A DNA stretch of 64,000 nucleotides from Polaromonas sp. JS666 (GCF_000013865.1 NC_007948.1:868001-932000); one strand, 5' to 3'; counted from the first letter of the stretch, positions 46,985 to 58,479 are shown. Numbers and translations are program-made. Notes: a model not told the origin generated them from the sequence alone.

Positions 46985-47998
46985 TCAGCGAACGTCCGGC
47001 GCCGAGCGGCTCATGCCCAGGCGCTGCAGCAGGGTCACGTCGGCCTCGGTGTCGGGGTTGCCGGTGGTCAGCAGCTTGTCGCCATAAAAAATCGAGTTGG
47101 CCCCCGCGAGGAAACACAGCGCCTGCACGCCGTCGCCCATTTGCTGCCGGCCGGCCGACAGGCGCACGCGCGCCGTGGGCATGGTGATGCGGGCCACCGC
47201 AATGGTGCGCACAAATTCAAACGGATCGAGGTCCGCCTGATTCGCCAGCGGCGTGCCTTCAACCTTCACCAGGTTGTTGATGGGGACCGATTCGGGGTAG
47301 GGCGTGAGGTTGGCCAGTTCGGCCACCAGGCCCGCGCGCTGGCGGCGGGTTTCACCCATGCCCACAATGCCGCCGCAGCAGACTTTCACGCCGGCGCTGC
47401 GCACGCGTGCCAGCGTGTCCAGCCGGTCCTGGTAGTCGCGCGTGGTGATGATGTCGCCGTAAAAATCAGGGGCGCTGTCGAGGTTGTGGTTGTAGTAGTC
47501 GAGGCCCGCGCTTTGCAGTGTCTGCGCGTGGCCGTCTTCCAGCATGCCCAGCGTGGCGCAGGTCTCCAGGCCCAGGGCCTTGACGGTGCGCACCAGCTCG
47601 GCGACTTTTTCAATGTCTCGGTCCTTGGGTGAACGCCAGGCTGCGCCCATGCAGAAACGCGTGGCGCCGGCGGCCTGTGCACGCTGGGCGGCAGCCAGCA
47701 CTTCGGCGGGCTCCATCAGCTTGCTGGCTTCCACGCCGGTGTCGTAGCGGGCGGCCTGCGGGCAGTAGCCGCAGTCTTCGGCGCAGCCTCCGGTTTTCAC
47801 CGACAGCAGCGTGGCGAATTCAACCCGCGTGGGGTCGAAGTTCTCGCGGTGCACCGTTTGCGCCCGGTGCATCAGCTCCGGAAACGGCAGGTTGAACAGC
47901 GCTTCAATCTCGTCAACGCTCCAGCGGCCGTGTTCCCGTGGCTGGACGGCGGGGCGGGGCGGGTGGAAGGCGAGGGGTTGGGTCAAGACAGAGGACAT
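46985..47998 (-). CDS. bioB: Biotin synthase
   Basis: BioB is a radical SAM enzyme inserting sulfur into dethiobiotin, the last step of biotin synthesis. It has 337 residues. The [4Fe-4S] motif CAEDCGYC is in [64 protein letters not shown] and the [2Fe-2S] arginine region [20 protein letters not shown] are present. It lies 164 bp after bioF with a small palindrome between, so it may have its own promoter, but it is co-oriented with bioADF. Confidence 0.97.
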   Translation of the reverse strand: MSSVLTQPLAFHPPRPAVQPREHGRWSVDEIEALFNLPFPELMHRAQTVHRENFDPTRVEFATLLSVKTGGCAEDCGYCPQAARYDTGVEASKLMEPAEVLAAAQRAQAAGATRFCMGAAWRSPKDRDIEKVAELVRTVKALGLETCATLGMLEDGHAQTLQSAGLDYYNHNLDSAPDFYGDIITTRDYQDRLDTLARVRSAGVKVCCGGIVGMGETRRQRAGLVAELANLTPYPESVPINNLVKVEGTPLANQADLDPFEFVRTIAVARITMPTARVRLSAGRQQMGDGVQALCFLAGANSIFYGDKLLTTGNPDTEADVTLLQRLGMSRSAPDVR

Positions 47999-48162
47999 GA
48001 ACGTGGGGCTCCTAAAGTATTGAAAGTATTCACAGATGCACTGTTATCAGTACCACACAGCTTGTCAGTCTGTTCGATGCGCTTGCTCGCACGGCTTGTG
48101 CATGACGATTCGGGGCCATCGTCTTCGGCCGCCAATTTTACCCAGCACTGACGAGGCCGGGT
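47999..48162. promoter_or_regulatory. Gap upstream of bioB with small palindrome
   Basis: ACTGTTATCAGT (48040-48051) has 4-bp inverted arms and partly resembles the TATCAGTAAC half of the palindrome between panD and nadC. It could be an operator, but it does not look like the E. coli BirA box. Confidence 0.3.
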
Positions 48163-49380
48163 TCAGAGACTGCCGGGCTTTGCCAGCTCGGTCAGGGCCT
48201 GCACCAGCCGGTCAATATCTGCCTCGGTGTGCGCGGCCGACAGGGCAATGCGCAAACGGGCCGTGCCCTCAGCCACGGTGGGCGGGCGAATGGCGGGGAC
48301 CCACAGTCCGCGTGTGCGCAGGCCTTCCATCACGGCCAGCGCCGCGTCGTTGGGGCCAATCACCACGGGCTGAATGGCGGTGGGTGACTCGCCGAGCCGC
48401 CATGAGCTGCCTTGCAGGCCTTGAGCCAGGCCGCTCCTCAAGCGGGCAATGAGGCGCTGCAGGTGCTCGCGCCGCCACTCGTCCTGCTCAATCAGTTGCA
48501 GGCTGGTTTGCAAGGCGGTGGCCAGCAAGGCAGGGGCGGCGGTGGCAAAAATGTAACTGCGGGTTTTTTGCAGCAGCCATTCAACCAGTGCCTCGCTGCC
48601 CGCCACAAACGCCCCGGCCACGCCCGCGGCCTTGCCCAGCGTGGCCATGTAGAGCACGCGCGGTGAAGCATTTTCACCGGACAGGCCAAAGTGGGCCAGG
48701 CAACCCCGCCCCTGCGGGCCCAGCACGCCAAAACCGTGTGCGTCGTCGAGCAGCAGCAGGGCGTCATGGCGCTCGCACAATGCCAGCAGCGCAGGCACAT
48801 CGGCCACATCGCCGTCCATGCTGAACACGGCGTCACTGATGATGAGCTTGCGCCGCGCCGGGCTGCTGATGAGCTCCTGCTCCAGTGCGGCCAGGTCGGC
48901 ATGCGGGTAGCGGTGAATCTGTGCGCTTGACAGCCTTGCGCCGTCAATCAGGCAGGCGTGGTTCAGCGCGTCTGAAAAAATCGCATCGCCTTTGCCCACC
49001 AGCGCGGGCACGATGCCGATGTTGGTGGCATAACCGGCGTAAAAGTACAGGGCGCGCGGCTGGCCGACAAAGCGGGCCAGGGCGGCTTCCAGCGCCTCGT
49101 TGGCGGCGCTGTGGCCGCTCACCAGTGGCGAGGCCGCCGCACCCACGCCGAAAGCCCGGGCACCGTCGCAGGCGGCTTGCACCAGCGCGGGGTGGCCGGC
49201 CAGGCCCAGGTAGTCGTTGCTGCAAAACGCCAGCATGCGCTGCCCGTCAACCTGCAGGTGGGCGCCATCTTCAGGCACGACGACGCGACGCCGGCGGCGC
49301 AAATGCGCGCGGTCCAGCTCGGCAATGCGCGCCGGAAATTCATCGAGCCAGGAATTTGTCAGTGGGGTGTTGATTGCCAT
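48163..49380 (-). CDS. bioF: 8-amino-7-oxononanoate synthase
   Basis: BioF condenses pimeloyl-ACP (or CoA) with alanine in biotin synthesis, using PLP. It has 405 residues. [60 protein letters not shown] and [10 protein letters not shown] are typical, and the PLP lysine lies in [13 protein letters not shown]. Its start overlaps the end of bioD by 22 bp, indicating a tight operon. Confidence 0.96.
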   Translation of the reverse strand: MAINTPLTNSWLDEFPARIAELDRAHLRRRRRVVVPEDGAHLQVDGQRMLAFCSNDYLGLAGHPALVQAACDGARAFGVGAAASPLVSGHSAANEALEAALARFVGQPRALYFYAGYATNIGIVPALVGKGDAIFSDALNHACLIDGARLSSAQIHRYPHADLAALEQELISSPARRKLIISDAVFSMDGDVADVPALLALCERHDALLLLDDAHGFGVLGPQGRGCLAHFGLSGENASPRVLYMATLGKAAGVAGAFVAGSEALVEWLLQKTRSYIFATAAPALLATALQTSLQLIEQDEWRREHLQRLIARLRSGLAQGLQGSSWRLGESPTAIQPVVIGPNDAALAVMEGLRTRGLWVPAIRPPTVAEGTARLRIALSAAHTEADIDRLVQALTELAKPGSL

Positions 49381-50057
49381 GCCAGGGGGAGTTCCAGGTT
49401 CAGGGTTTTGGGGTCGGGCTGCGACTGGTGCGCAATGCTGGCCAGCAGCGGTGCGGCCAGCTGGTGCTGCAAAAAGGCGATGTTGTCGCCTTGCGCGAGC
49501 ATGCTGGGGTCTATATGGTTGGCCACCCAGCCCGCCAGCGTGAGGCCGCGCGCGCGAATGGCGGCGGCCGTCAGCAGCGCGTGGTTGAGGCAGCCCAGGC
49601 GCAGGCCCACCACCAGTACCACGGGCAAGCCCAGGGCCTGCGCCAGATCCGCGCCGGTTTCCGTATCCGACAGCGGCACCATGAAGCCGCCTGCGCCTTC
49701 CACCACCACGGCGTCAGCCAGCTGCAGTAATTGGCGGTGGCAGGCCACGATATGGGCGATGGCTATGCGAACGCCAGCGCGCGTGGCGGCAATGTGCGGC
49801 GACACCGCGTCGGGCAGCAAAACGGGATTGTCCAGTTCGGGGGGTACGCGGCAGCTGGATGCAGCGCGCAGGGCCAGCACGTCGTCGTTGGCTTGCAAGC
49901 CGTCCATCAAGGTGGTGCCTGCTGCCACCGGCTTCATGCCGACCACGCGCGGGTAGTGCGGGGCCAGCGCATGCAGCAGCGCCGCACTGACCAGGGTCTT
50001 GCCCACGCCGGTATCGGTGCCGGTCACGAAAAAGGAAATTTTCGGATGCTCAGCCAT
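49359..50057 (-). CDS. bioD: Dethiobiotin synthetase
   Basis: BioD closes the ureido ring of dethiobiotin using ATP and CO2. It has 232 residues. The P-loop is [20 protein letters not shown], with GMKPVAAGT and [17 protein letters not shown] (the catalytic glycine-rich loop). It overlaps bioA by 8 bp upstream and bioF by 22 bp downstream. Length and motifs are normal. Confidence 0.96.
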   Translation of the reverse strand: MAEHPKISFFVTGTDTGVGKTLVSAALLHALAPHYPRVVGMKPVAAGTTLMDGLQANDDVLALRAASSCRVPPELDNPVLLPDAVSPHIAATRAGVRIAIAHIVACHRQLLQLADAVVVEGAGGFMVPLSDTETGADLAQALGLPVVLVVGLRLGCLNHALLTAAAIRARGLTLAGWVANHIDPSMLAQGDNIAFLQHQLAAPLLASIAHQSQPDPKTLNLELPLAWQSTPH

Positions 50058-51378
50058 GCGCAGCTTCTTCGGCCAGCGTGGCCTGCAGGGCCGCCAGCGC
50101 GCCGCGTGCCAGAAAACCGGAGCTTTCCTCGTCCATCACATACGGCGGCATGGCGTAAATCGTGTTGCCAATCGGCCGCAGCAGCACACCCTGCGCCAGC
50201 GCGTGCTGGTAGTAGCGGCGCGAAAAACCGGGCAGCGCATCAGCTACATCCCAGGCCCAGATCATGCCAAGCTGCCTGGCGTTCCGGACACGCGGATGGG
50301 CGGTCAATGGCGCGAAGGCTGCGGTCAGGCTGCGCGCCACCGCGACATTGCCGGCCAGCACATCGTTTTGTTCGAACAGTTCCAGCGTGGCCAGGGCGGC
50401 GCGGCAGGCCAGCGGGTTGCCGGTATAGGAGTGCGAGTGCAGAAAACCGCGCGCCACGTCGTCGTCGTAAAAGGCCTGGTAGACCGTGTCGGTGGTCAGC
50501 ACGGCCGACAGCGGCAGGGTGCCGCCGGTCAGGCCTTTTGAGAGGCAGATGAAGTCGGGCCGGATGCCAGCCTGCTGGTGGGCAAACATCGTGCCGGTGC
50601 GGCCAAAGCCGGTGGCTATTTCGTCCACCACCAGATGCACCTCGTAGCGGTCACACAGGGCGCGCACCCCGCGCAGGTAGCTGGCGTCGTGCATGGCCAT
50701 GCCGGCGGCGCACTGCACCAGCGGCTCCACGATGAGGGCCGCGGTTTCTGCGTGGTGCTGCTCGAGCCAGGCCTGCAGCGCGCCGGCAGCGCGACCTGCC
50801 ACGTCCACAGCGCTTTCGCCCGGCCGGGCGCAACGGGCATCGGGGCTGGGCACGGTAGCTGCCAGTCGCACCAGCGGCGCGTAGGCCTCGCGGAAAATGG
50901 CGATGTCGGTCACGGCCAGCGCGCCCACGGTTTCGCCGTGGTAGCCGCCGGCCAGTCCCACAAAACGGCATTTGCCGGGGCGCCCGGTGTTGCGCCAGTA
51001 GTGCGCACTCATCTTCAGCGCGATCTCGGTGGCCGAGGCGCCGTCGCTGCCGTAAAAGGCATGACCCAGGCCGGTCAGCTGCGCCAGCTTTTCAGACAGC
51101 TCTACCACCGACTGGTGCGTGAAACCGGCCAGCATCACGTGATCGAGCCGGCCGAGCTGGTCAATCAGCGCCGCCCGGATGTGGGGGTGGTTGTGGCCAA
51201 ACAGGTTGACCCACCAGGAGCTGATGCCGTCGAGGTAGCGGTGGCCTTCAAAGTCGTGGAGCCACACCCCGTCGGCCCTGGACACCGGAATCAGCGGTTG
51301 CGATTCGTGCAGCTTCATCTGCGTGCAGGGGTGCCACACATGCCGCAGGCTGCGCTGGACCATCGAGGTGTTGTCCAT
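50050..51378 (-). CDS. bioA: Adenosylmethionine-8-amino-7-oxononanoate aminotransferase
   Basis: BioA transfers an amino group from SAM to KAPA to make DAPA in biotin synthesis. It has 442 residues of the class III PLP aminotransferase type. HVWHPCTQMKLHESQPLIPV, SGASWWVNLFGHNHP-like text (YLDGISSWWVNLFGHNHPHI), FYGSDGASATEIALKM and VVDEIATGFGRTGTMFAHQQ are seen, and the PLP lysine is in ICLSKGLTGG. It begins the bioADF overlap series, 89 bp after panD. Confidence 0.97.
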   Translation of the reverse strand: MDNTSMVQRSLRHVWHPCTQMKLHESQPLIPVSRADGVWLHDFEGHRYLDGISSWWVNLFGHNHPHIRAALIDQLGRLDHVMLAGFTHQSVVELSEKLAQLTGLGHAFYGSDGASATEIALKMSAHYWRNTGRPGKCRFVGLAGGYHGETVGALAVTDIAIFREAYAPLVRLAATVPSPDARCARPGESAVDVAGRAAGALQAWLEQHHAETAALIVEPLVQCAAGMAMHDASYLRGVRALCDRYEVHLVVDEIATGFGRTGTMFAHQQAGIRPDFICLSKGLTGGTLPLSAVLTTDTVYQAFYDDDVARGFLHSHSYTGNPLACRAALATLELFEQNDVLAGNVAVARSLTAAFAPLTAHPRVRNARQLGMIWAWDVADALPGFSRRYYQHALAQGVLLRPIGNTIYAMPPYVMDEESSGFLARGALAALQATLAEEAAHG

Positions 51379-51467
51379 GGATGCTCCGGTTTAAAAGACG
51401 GTGGAGGCCAGCGCTTGTGCAGGCGGGCAGGGCGGCACGCGGGATGCGTGACGGGCGATGCGTGGAT

Positions 51468-51848
51468 TCAGGGCATCTGAACCGGAATGGTCGAGCGCTC
51501 TTCCTTGATTCGGTTGTCGGGGTCGACAAACACCAGCTTGGGCCGGAAGCCGGCGACATACTCTTCATGCACCTGCGCAAAGGCGGCAATGATGACGAGA
51601 TCGCCCACGGCAGCCCGGCGGGCCGCGGAGCCATTGACCGAGATGATGCGGCTGCCGCGCTCGGCCCGGATGGCGTAGGTGATAAAGCGCTCGCCGTTGT
51701 TGATGTTCCAGATATGCACCTGCTCGTTCTCGCCCAGGTTGGCAGCGTCCAGCAGGTCTTCGTCAATCGCGCACGAGCCTTCGTAGTTCAGTTCGCAGTG
51801 GGTGACGCTGGCGCGGTGAATTTTGGATTTGAGCAGGGTGCGAAACAT
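51468..51848 (-). CDS. panD: Aspartate 1-decarboxylase (proenzyme)
   Basis: PanD decarboxylates aspartate to beta-alanine for pantothenate synthesis. It has 126 residues and is made as a proenzyme that cuts itself at Gly-Ser to create a pyruvoyl group. The cleavage site is seen in [10 protein letters not shown] (Gly24-Ser25). [31 protein letters not shown] and [16 protein letters not shown] segments ([18 protein letters not shown]) fit the family. It is the first gene of the minus-strand series leading into bioA, and is divergent from nadC. Confidence 0.96.
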   Translation of the reverse strand: MFRTLLKSKIHRASVTHCELNYEGSCAIDEDLLDAANLGENEQVHIWNINNGERFITYAIRAERGSRIISVNGSAARRAAVGDLVIIAAFAQVHEEYVAGFRPKLVFVDPDNRIKEERSTIPVQMP

Positions 51849-52044
51849 GATGGGCTGGCAATAAAGAAGTGACGATTAATCTGGGGCAATCGGATAACAG
51901 CGTACAAACAGCGAGACAATAAAGCATCTGTTACCGTCATATCAGTAACATTTAGTCTGTTGAACCGTAGTCTAGGGGAGTCTTTATTCCCGTAGTCTAG
52001 GGGAGTCTTTATTCCATCTGGGCGAGTCTTTATTCCAACTGGTT
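51849..52044. promoter_or_regulatory. Divergent panD / nadC control region
   Basis: This 196-bp, relatively AT-rich gap must promote both the panD-bio-pan series and nadC-nadA-pabBC. It contains a TGTTAC-N10-GTAACA inverted repeat (51929-51950), a good candidate operator. Next to it is a tandem repeat array close to nadC (51966-52036). I cannot assign a known regulator. Confidence 0.5.
51966..52036 (+). repeat. Tandem repeat array upstream of nadC (two exact 25-bp units plus a partial)
   Basis: Units at 51966-51990 and 51991-52015 are identical, beginning CGTAGTCTAGGGGAG. A third, shortened unit at 52016-52036 shares GAGTCTTTATTCC. The array ends 8 bp before the nadC ATG, so it forms its leader and could carry repeated protein-binding sites. 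No Shine-Dalgarno stronger than the array itself is visible. Confidence 0.85.
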
Positions 52045-52908
<864 letters not shown>

Positions 52909-52917
52909 GGAACTGCG

Positions 52918-54051
52918 ATGGGCGCCGTGACTGACGTGATTGATGTTGAATACGACTCGCCGCACCCGGCGGCGGTTCCGGGCGCCTCGGCGTGCGACAC
53001 CAGGCACGCCTGGGCGCGTGTACCGGTCGAGCCCGGCCCCAAGCAGCGTGCCGCGCTCAAGGACAAGATCCGCCGGCTGCTGAAGGAGCGCAACGCGGTG
53101 ATGGTGTCGCACTACTACGTGCACCCCGACCTGCAGGACCTGGCCGAGGAAACCGGCGGTATCGTCAGCGACTCGCTGGAGATGGCGCGCTTTGGCCAGA
53201 ACCATGCGGCGCAGACGCTGGTGGTCTCGGGCGTGCGCTTCATGGGCGAGACGGCCAAGATTGTTTCGCCCGAAAAGCGCGTGCTGATGCCCGACCTCGA
53301 CGCGACCTGCTCGCTGGACCTGGGGTGTCCGGTCGATGAGTTCAGCGCTTTTTGCGACGCGCACCCGGACCGCACCGTGGTAGTCTATGCCAACACCAGC
53401 GCGGCCGTGAAGGCGCGCGCCGACTGGGTGGTCACATCCAGCTGCGCGCTCGACATTGTGCAGGCACTGAAAGACAAGGGGCACAAGATCTTGTGGGCGC
53501 CCGACAAGCATCTGGGCGGCTACATCCAGCGCCAGACTGGCGCCGATATGGTGTTCTGGAACGGCACCTGCATCGTGCACGACGAGTTCAAGGCCTTCGA
53601 GCTCGAAGCGCTCAAGAAGGAGCACCCGAAAGCCAGGGTGCTGGTGCATCCCGAGTCACCGGCCGATGTGGTGGCGCTGGCCGACGCGGTGGGTTCCACC
53701 TCGGCCATCCTGAAAGCCGCGCGCGAACTGGACGCCCCGGAGTTCATTGTCGCCACCGACAGCGGCATGATGCACAAGCTGCGCACACTCAACCCCGGCA
53801 AGATCTTCATCGAGGCGCCGACGGCTGGCAACAGCGCGACCTGCAAGAGCTGCGCGCACTGCCCCTGGATGGCCATGAACAGCCTGGCGGGCCTGGCCCA
53901 TGTGCTGGAGACCGGCCGCAATGAAATTCACGTTGATCCGGCGCTGGGCCTGCGTGCCCGCCTGCCGATTGACCGCATGCTGGCGTTCACCGCTGCGCTG
54001 AAGGCCGGCCAGCCGGCGGGCGCGCTGGTGCCGAACATCGGCGCGGCCTGA
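52918..54051 (+). CDS. nadA: Quinolinate synthase
   Basis: NadA is a [4Fe-4S] enzyme condensing iminoaspartate (made by NadB) and dihydroxyacetone phosphate to quinolinate. It has 377 residues. Cluster cysteines are seen in [15 protein letters not shown], in GTCIVHDEF and in [37 protein letters not shown] and [14 protein letters not shown] text ([16 protein letters not shown]) are typical. Its stop overlaps the pabBC start by one base (TGATG), so translation is probably coupled. nadB, which supplies its substrate, is about 1.8 kb downstream on the opposite strand. Confidence 0.97.
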   Translation: MGAVTDVIDVEYDSPHPAAVPGASACDTRHAWARVPVEPGPKQRAALKDKIRRLLKERNAVMVSHYYVHPDLQDLAEETGGIVSDSLEMARFGQNHAAQTLVVSGVRFMGETAKIVSPEKRVLMPDLDATCSLDLGCPVDEFSAFCDAHPDRTVVVYANTSAAVKARADWVVTSSCALDIVQALKDKGHKILWAPDKHLGGYIQRQTGADMVFWNGTCIVHDEFKAFELEALKKEHPKARVLVHPESPADVVALADAVGSTSAILKAARELDAPEFIVATDSGMMHKLRTLNPGKIFIEAPTAGNSATCKSCAHCPWMAMNSLAGLAHVLETGRNEIHVDPALGLRARLPIDRMLAFTAALKAGQPAGALVPNIGAA

Positions 54052-55835
54052 TGGGAGCCTTGTCGGCACTCATCGACTTCTCCAACCCGGACCATCCCGA
54101 CGGGCCACGTTTGCGCCAGGCCTTTGGCGTGGCGCGCCAGGTGCTGGTGGCGCGCGAGCCGCAGCAGGTGCGCGCGGTGCTGGACGCAGTGCAGCAGGCT
54201 GCGCAGCAGGGCGCCTGGTGCGTGGGTTACCTGCGCTACGAGGCCGCGCCCGCCTTCGATGCCGCGCTGGCCGTGCATCCGGCGGACGGGCCCCTGGCAT
54301 GGTTTGCGGTGTACGACGAGGCTTTGCCATGGCCGGGGGACGCGGCGGATGCGGCGGATGCAGCCGTCCAGGTGCAGTGGCAGGAGACCTGTCCGCGCCC
54401 CGTTTTTGACGCGGCGCTGACAAGCATCCAGCACGCCATTGCCCAGGGTGAGCTGTACCAGGTCAACATCACCGCACCGCTGCTGGGCACGTTGCGCGGC
54501 GAACCGGGGGGTGATGCGGCTCGCGCCCTGTTTTCCGCCCTGCAGCGGGCCCAGCCCGGCGGCTATGCGGCCTTTCTGGACACCGGCGATGCGCAGGTGC
54601 TGTCGGTATCCCCCGAGCTGTTTTTCGACTGGCATGCGGGCCGTATCCTGACGCGGCCCATGAAGGGCACGGCACGGCGCGGCGCCTCGCCGCACGACGA
54701 TGCAGCGCAGGCCGAGGCGCTGCGCACATCGGCCAAGGAGCGCGCCGAGAATGTGATGATCGTGGACTTGCTGCGCAATGACCTGTCGCGCATCGCCCGG
54801 CCGTTCAGCGTGCGGGTGCCGCGCCTGTTCCACACCGAGGCGCTGCCCACGCTGTGGCAGATGACCTCGGACGTCGAGGCGCGCACGCGCGAAGGCTGTT
54901 CGCTGGCGGATGTCTTTGCCGCGCTGTTCCCCTGCGGTTCGGTAACCGGCGCGCCCAAGGTGCGCGCGATGCAGATGATCCATGCGCTGGAACCGCAGGC
55001 GCGGGGTGTGTACTGCGGCGCCGTTGGCGTGGTGCAGCCGGGCGAACACGGCGGCATCAGGGCCACGTTCAATGTACCCATCCGCACCGTGACCCTGGGC
55101 GGGATGGCGCTGCGCTGCGGCATTGGCAGCGGTATCACCGCGGACGCCAGCGCCGACGGCGAGTGGCAGGAGTGGCGCCACAAGCAGGCTTTTGTGCAGC
55201 GCGCCAGTGCGCCTTTTTCGCTGCTGGAAACGCTGGGACTGAAGGACGGGTGTCTGCGTGATGCCGATGCGCATCTGGCCCGCATGGCGCTGGCGGCCCG
55301 GCATTTTGGCTACCCGTGGGATGTGCTTCAGGTTGAGCGATCGCTGCAGGCGCTGGTGCAGGCCCATGCCCAGGGTGCGTGGCGGGTGCGCCTGCTGCTT
55401 GATGCGCAGGGGCGAGCGCAGGCCGAGGCCCATGCGCTGGAAGCCGGGCCGGCGCGCGTGCGCCTGTGTCTGGCCGAACGTGCCATCGCCGATGCGCACG
55501 ATGAGTTCGTGCGTTTCAAGACCACCCGGCGGGCCCACTACGACGCATTCACCCCTGCCCAGCCGGGCGTGTTCGACACCCTGCTGTGGAATACCGACGG
55601 CGAGATCACCGAATGCACGCGCGGCAACGTGGCGCTGCTGCTGGACGGCCACTGGGTCACGCCGCCGCTGCGGTGCGGATTGCTGGGGGGCGTAGCGCGC
55701 GCCAATGCCTTGCGCGAAGGCCGCGTGGCTGAAGCCGTGGTCCGCGTGGCGGATCTGCCGCGGGTGCAGGCGCTGGCTTTTGTGAACAGCCTGCGCGGCT
55801 GGATCCCGGCGGAGCTGGAGCCCCGCACCGCCTGA
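54051..55835 (+). CDS. pabBC: Fused aminodeoxychorismate synthase component I and aminodeoxychorismate lyase
   Basis: This 594-residue fusion makes p-aminobenzoate for folate. The N-terminal ~350 residues are a PabB chorismate-using domain (TRPMKGTARRG, SAKERAENVMIVDLLRNDLS, PCGSVTGAPKVRAMQMIHAL, RGVYCGAVGVV). The C-terminal ~220 residues are a class IV PLP aminotransferase-like PabC domain (SLLETLGLKDG, RFKTTRRAHYDAF with the PLP lysine, TDGEITECTRGNVALLLDG, TPPLRCGLLGGVARA). The N-terminus is short compared with full PabB. A separate glutamine amidotransferase (PabA) must come from elsewhere. It is coupled to nadA and ends 13 bp before convergent nadB. Confidence 0.93.
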   Translation: MGALSALIDFSNPDHPDGPRLRQAFGVARQVLVAREPQQVRAVLDAVQQAAQQGAWCVGYLRYEAAPAFDAALAVHPADGPLAWFAVYDEALPWPGDAADAADAAVQVQWQETCPRPVFDAALTSIQHAIAQGELYQVNITAPLLGTLRGEPGGDAARALFSALQRAQPGGYAAFLDTGDAQVLSVSPELFFDWHAGRILTRPMKGTARRGASPHDDAAQAEALRTSAKERAENVMIVDLLRNDLSRIARPFSVRVPRLFHTEALPTLWQMTSDVEARTREGCSLADVFAALFPCGSVTGAPKVRAMQMIHALEPQARGVYCGAVGVVQPGEHGGIRATFNVPIRTVTLGGMALRCGIGSGITADASADGEWQEWRHKQAFVQRASAPFSLLETLGLKDGCLRDADAHLARMALAARHFGYPWDVLQVERSLQALVQAHAQGAWRVRLLLDAQGRAQAEAHALEAGPARVRLCLAERAIADAHDEFVRFKTTRRAHYDAFTPAQPGVFDTLLWNTDGEITECTRGNVALLLDGHWVTPPLRCGLLGGVARANALREGRVAEAVVRVADLPRVQALAFVNSLRGWIPAELEPRTA

Positions 55836-55848
55836 TGCCCGCGTCGGT

Positions 55849-57474
55849 TCAGGCCGCTGGCGGCACGAGGATGGTCGGGGTCGCCGTGGCCGCCATGGCC
55901 GGGTAATCGCGGCTGAAATGCAGGCCGCGGCTTTCATGCCGGGCCTGGGCCGAACGAACAATCAGTTCGGCCGCCTGCACCAGGTTGCGAAGTTCCAGCA
56001 AATCGCGCGTGACATGGAAATGCGCGTAGTACTCCTGGATTTCGCCCTGCAGCAGCGTGATGCGGTGGGCGGCGCGCTCCAGGCGCTTGTTGGTCCGCAC
56101 GATGCCCACGTAGTCCCACATGAAGCGGCGCAGTTCATCCCAGTTGTGCGAAATCACCACGGCCTCGTCGGCGTCGGTGACGCGGCTGTCGTCCCATTCG
56201 GGAAGTACTGGCGCCCGGGGGCGCGGCGTTCGAACGATGTCCTGTGCCGCAGCGCGCGCAAACACCATGCATTCCACCAGCGAATTGCTGGCCAGCCGGT
56301 TGGCGCCGTGCAGGCCGGTGCAGGCCGTCTCGCCAATCGCATACAGGCCGGGCAGGTCGGTGCGGCCGTCCAGGTCGGTCAGCACGCCGCCGCAGGTGTA
56401 GTGCGCTGCCGGCACCACGGGAATCGGCTGCTTCGAAATGTCGATGCCAAATTCAAGGCAGCGGGCGTAGATATTGGGGAAATGGGCCAGGATAAAAGCC
56501 AGCGGCTGGTGTGAAATGTCCAGGTGCACGCAGTCAAGGCCGTGCTTTTTCATCTCGAAGTCGATTGCGCGCGCCACCACATCGCGCGGCGCCAGTTCGG
56601 CGCGCTCATCATGCAGGGGCATGAAGCGAGTGCCCCCTGCCGATTCGGGCAGCAGCAGGCGCCCGCCTTCGCCACGCACCGCCTCGCTGATCAAAAACGA
56701 TTTGGCATGCGGGTGGTACAGGCAGGTGGGGTGGAACTGGATGAATTCCATGTTGGCCGCGCGGCAACCGGCGCGCCAGGCCGCCGCCACGCCGTCACCG
56801 GTGGCGGTGTCGGGGTTGGTGGTGTACAGGTAGACCTTGCCCGCGCCCCCAGTGGCCAGGATGGTGTGCGGCGCGCTGAAGGTGAGTACCTTGTCGGTGG
56901 CTTCGTCCAGCGCATACAGGCCGAGGCAGCGATCGGGTTCAGCCGCCGAGGTGTGGCCCAGCTTGCGGGCGGTGATCAGGTCGACCAGCGTGTGGTTCTC
57001 GAACAGCGTGATGTTGGGCGTGCGGCGTACCTGCCCGATCAGCGTGCGCTGCACGGCGGCGCCGGTGGCGTCCGTCACATGCACGATGCGTCGGGCGCTG
57101 TGGCCGCCCTCGCGCGTCAGGTGCAAGCGACCGTTCTGGCCGTCTTCCTGCGAGAACGGCACGCCCATCTCCTGCAGCCAGGCAATGGTTTTCGGCGCGT
57201 TTTCCACCACAAAGCGGGTGGCGGCCGGATCCGACAGGCCTGCGCCCGCCACCAGGGTGTCGTCCACGTGCGAGTCAAAGCTGTCGTCTTCGGCCATCAC
57301 GGCGGCAATGCCGCCCTGGGCCCAGCCGCTGGAGCCGTCGTTCATGGCGCGCTTGGTCAGCACGGCCACGCGGTGGGTGGGGGCCAGCTGCAGCGCCGCC
57401 GTCAGGCCGGCCAGGCCGCTGCCGACCACCAGCACATCAAACACATGTTGCACGGGGGCAGTTGAATCAGTCAT
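55849..57474 (-). CDS. nadB: L-aspartate oxidase
   Basis: NadB is an FAD enzyme oxidising aspartate to iminoaspartate, the first step of NAD synthesis. It has 541 residues. The dinucleotide motif is [33 protein letters not shown] text ([20 protein letters not shown]), [53 protein letters not shown] and [20 protein letters not shown] are typical. It lies 12 bp after scpA on the minus strand and converges on pabBC. Confidence 0.97.
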   Translation of the reverse strand: MTDSTAPVQHVFDVLVVGSGLAGLTAALQLAPTHRVAVLTKRAMNDGSSGWAQGGIAAVMAEDDSFDSHVDDTLVAGAGLSDPAATRFVVENAPKTIAWLQEMGVPFSQEDGQNGRLHLTREGGHSARRIVHVTDATGAAVQRTLIGQVRRTPNITLFENHTLVDLITARKLGHTSAAEPDRCLGLYALDEATDKVLTFSAPHTILATGGAGKVYLYTTNPDTATGDGVAAAWRAGCRAANMEFIQFHPTCLYHPHAKSFLISEAVRGEGGRLLLPESAGGTRFMPLHDERAELAPRDVVARAIDFEMKKHGLDCVHLDISHQPLAFILAHFPNIYARCLEFGIDISKQPIPVVPAAHYTCGGVLTDLDGRTDLPGLYAIGETACTGLHGANRLASNSLVECMVFARAAAQDIVRTPRPRAPVLPEWDDSRVTDADEAVVISHNWDELRRFMWDYVGIVRTNKRLERAAHRITLLQGEIQEYYAHFHVTRDLLELRNLVQAAELIVRSAQARHESRGLHFSRDYPAMAATATPTILVPPAA

Positions 57475-57486
57475 GAAGGATGAATA

Positions 57487-58368
57487 TCAGGCGGGAGTGT
57501 AGGCCAGGCGCACGTAAACCGGGGCAAAAGCTTCGGCCTGCGTGACTTCCAGCAGGCCTTCCTTGGACAATTCGAGCAGCGCGATGAAGGTCACCACCAG
57601 CACCGGCATGCCGCGTGTGGCGTCAAACAGGTCTTCAAATTCGAGGAACTTGCGGCCCTGTAGCTTGCGCAGCACGATGCTCATGTGCTCGCGCACCGAG
57701 AGCTCTTCGCGGGAGATCACGTGGTGCTGCACCAGGCGGGCGCGCTTGACGATGTCGCGCCAGGCCTCCTGCAGGTCGACCACATTGACGTCGGGAAAGC
57801 GCGGCTGCAGCGACTGCTCCACATAGACCTGGGCACGCAGGAAGTCGCGGCCAAATTGCGGCACATCGTTGAGCTTGTGGGCGGCCAGCTTGATCTGCTC
57901 GTACTCGAGCAGGCGGCGTACCAGCTCGGCGCGCGGGTCTTCGGCTTCCTGGCCCTCGGCCACTTTCTTCGGCGGCAGCAGCATGCGCGACTTGATCTCG
58001 ATCAGCATTGCGGCCATCAGCAGGTATTCGGCCGCCAGCTCCAGGTTGGTGGCGCGGATCTCGTCGACATAGGTGAGGTACTGGCGCGTGACCGCCGCCA
58101 TCGGGATGTCGAGAATATTGAAGTTCTGCTTGCGGATCAGGTAGAGCAGCAAGTCCAGCGGGCCCTCGAACGCCTCCAGAAACACCTGCAGGGCATCCGG
58201 CGGGATGTACAGGTCGTGCGGCATCGCAAACAGCGGCTCGCCATAGAGCCGGGCCAGCGCGACCTGGTCGATCACTTCCGGCATGTCTGGGTCCAGGTTG
58301 GCGGGCAGGTCCTGACCGGCTGCGGGCGGCAGATCCTGGGGAGAGGGCAGGGAAGGATTCTGGGACAT
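57487..58368 (-). CDS. scpA: Segregation and condensation protein A
   Basis: ScpA is the kleisin subunit that bridges SMC heads for chromosome condensation, working with ScpB. It has 293 residues. The N-terminal segment FEGPLDLLLYLIRKQNFNIL is the family hallmark, followed by AAEYLLMAAMLIEIKSRMLL and the C-terminal winged-helix part (FIALLELSKEGLLEVTQAEA). The first ~55 residues are extra and Pro and Asp-rich. scpB is not in the window. It lies between DUF3460 and nadB. Confidence 0.95.
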   Translation of the reverse strand: MSQNPSLPSPQDLPPAAGQDLPANLDPDMPEVIDQVALARLYGEPLFAMPHDLYIPPDALQVFLEAFEGPLDLLLYLIRKQNFNILDIPMAAVTRQYLTYVDEIRATNLELAAEYLLMAAMLIEIKSRMLLPPKKVAEGQEAEDPRAELVRRLLEYEQIKLAAHKLNDVPQFGRDFLRAQVYVEQSLQPRFPDVNVVDLQEAWRDIVKRARLVQHHVISREELSVREHMSIVLRKLQGRKFLEFEDLFDATRGMPVLVVTFIALLELSKEGLLEVTQAEAFAPVYVRLAYTPA

Positions 58369-58406
58369 ATTGCGGCAACCGCAGCCGGGGGTGACAAGGC
58401 AGGTTT

Positions 58407-58438
58407 GCTATAAAAAATATAGCTGCTAAAAATAGAGC
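58407..58438 (+). repeat. Short dispersed palindromic repeat, double core
   Basis: GCTATAAAAAATATAGC (58407-58423) is followed at once by a second, degenerate arm pair GCTAAAAATAGAGC. It lies between DUF3460 and scpA. Confidence 0.65.
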
Positions 58439-58479
58439 TGCTTATTCCCGGTTTTCGGGGTCGGAAGCCTGTTTGGCAA

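Noticed and set aside
48036..48452. 138-codon plus-strand frame
   Set aside because: It runs opposite the end of bioF and lacks coding signals; shadow frame.
51966..52036. CRISPR-like array
   Set aside because: The repeats are directly adjacent without spacers and only two to three units long; it is a simple tandem duplication.
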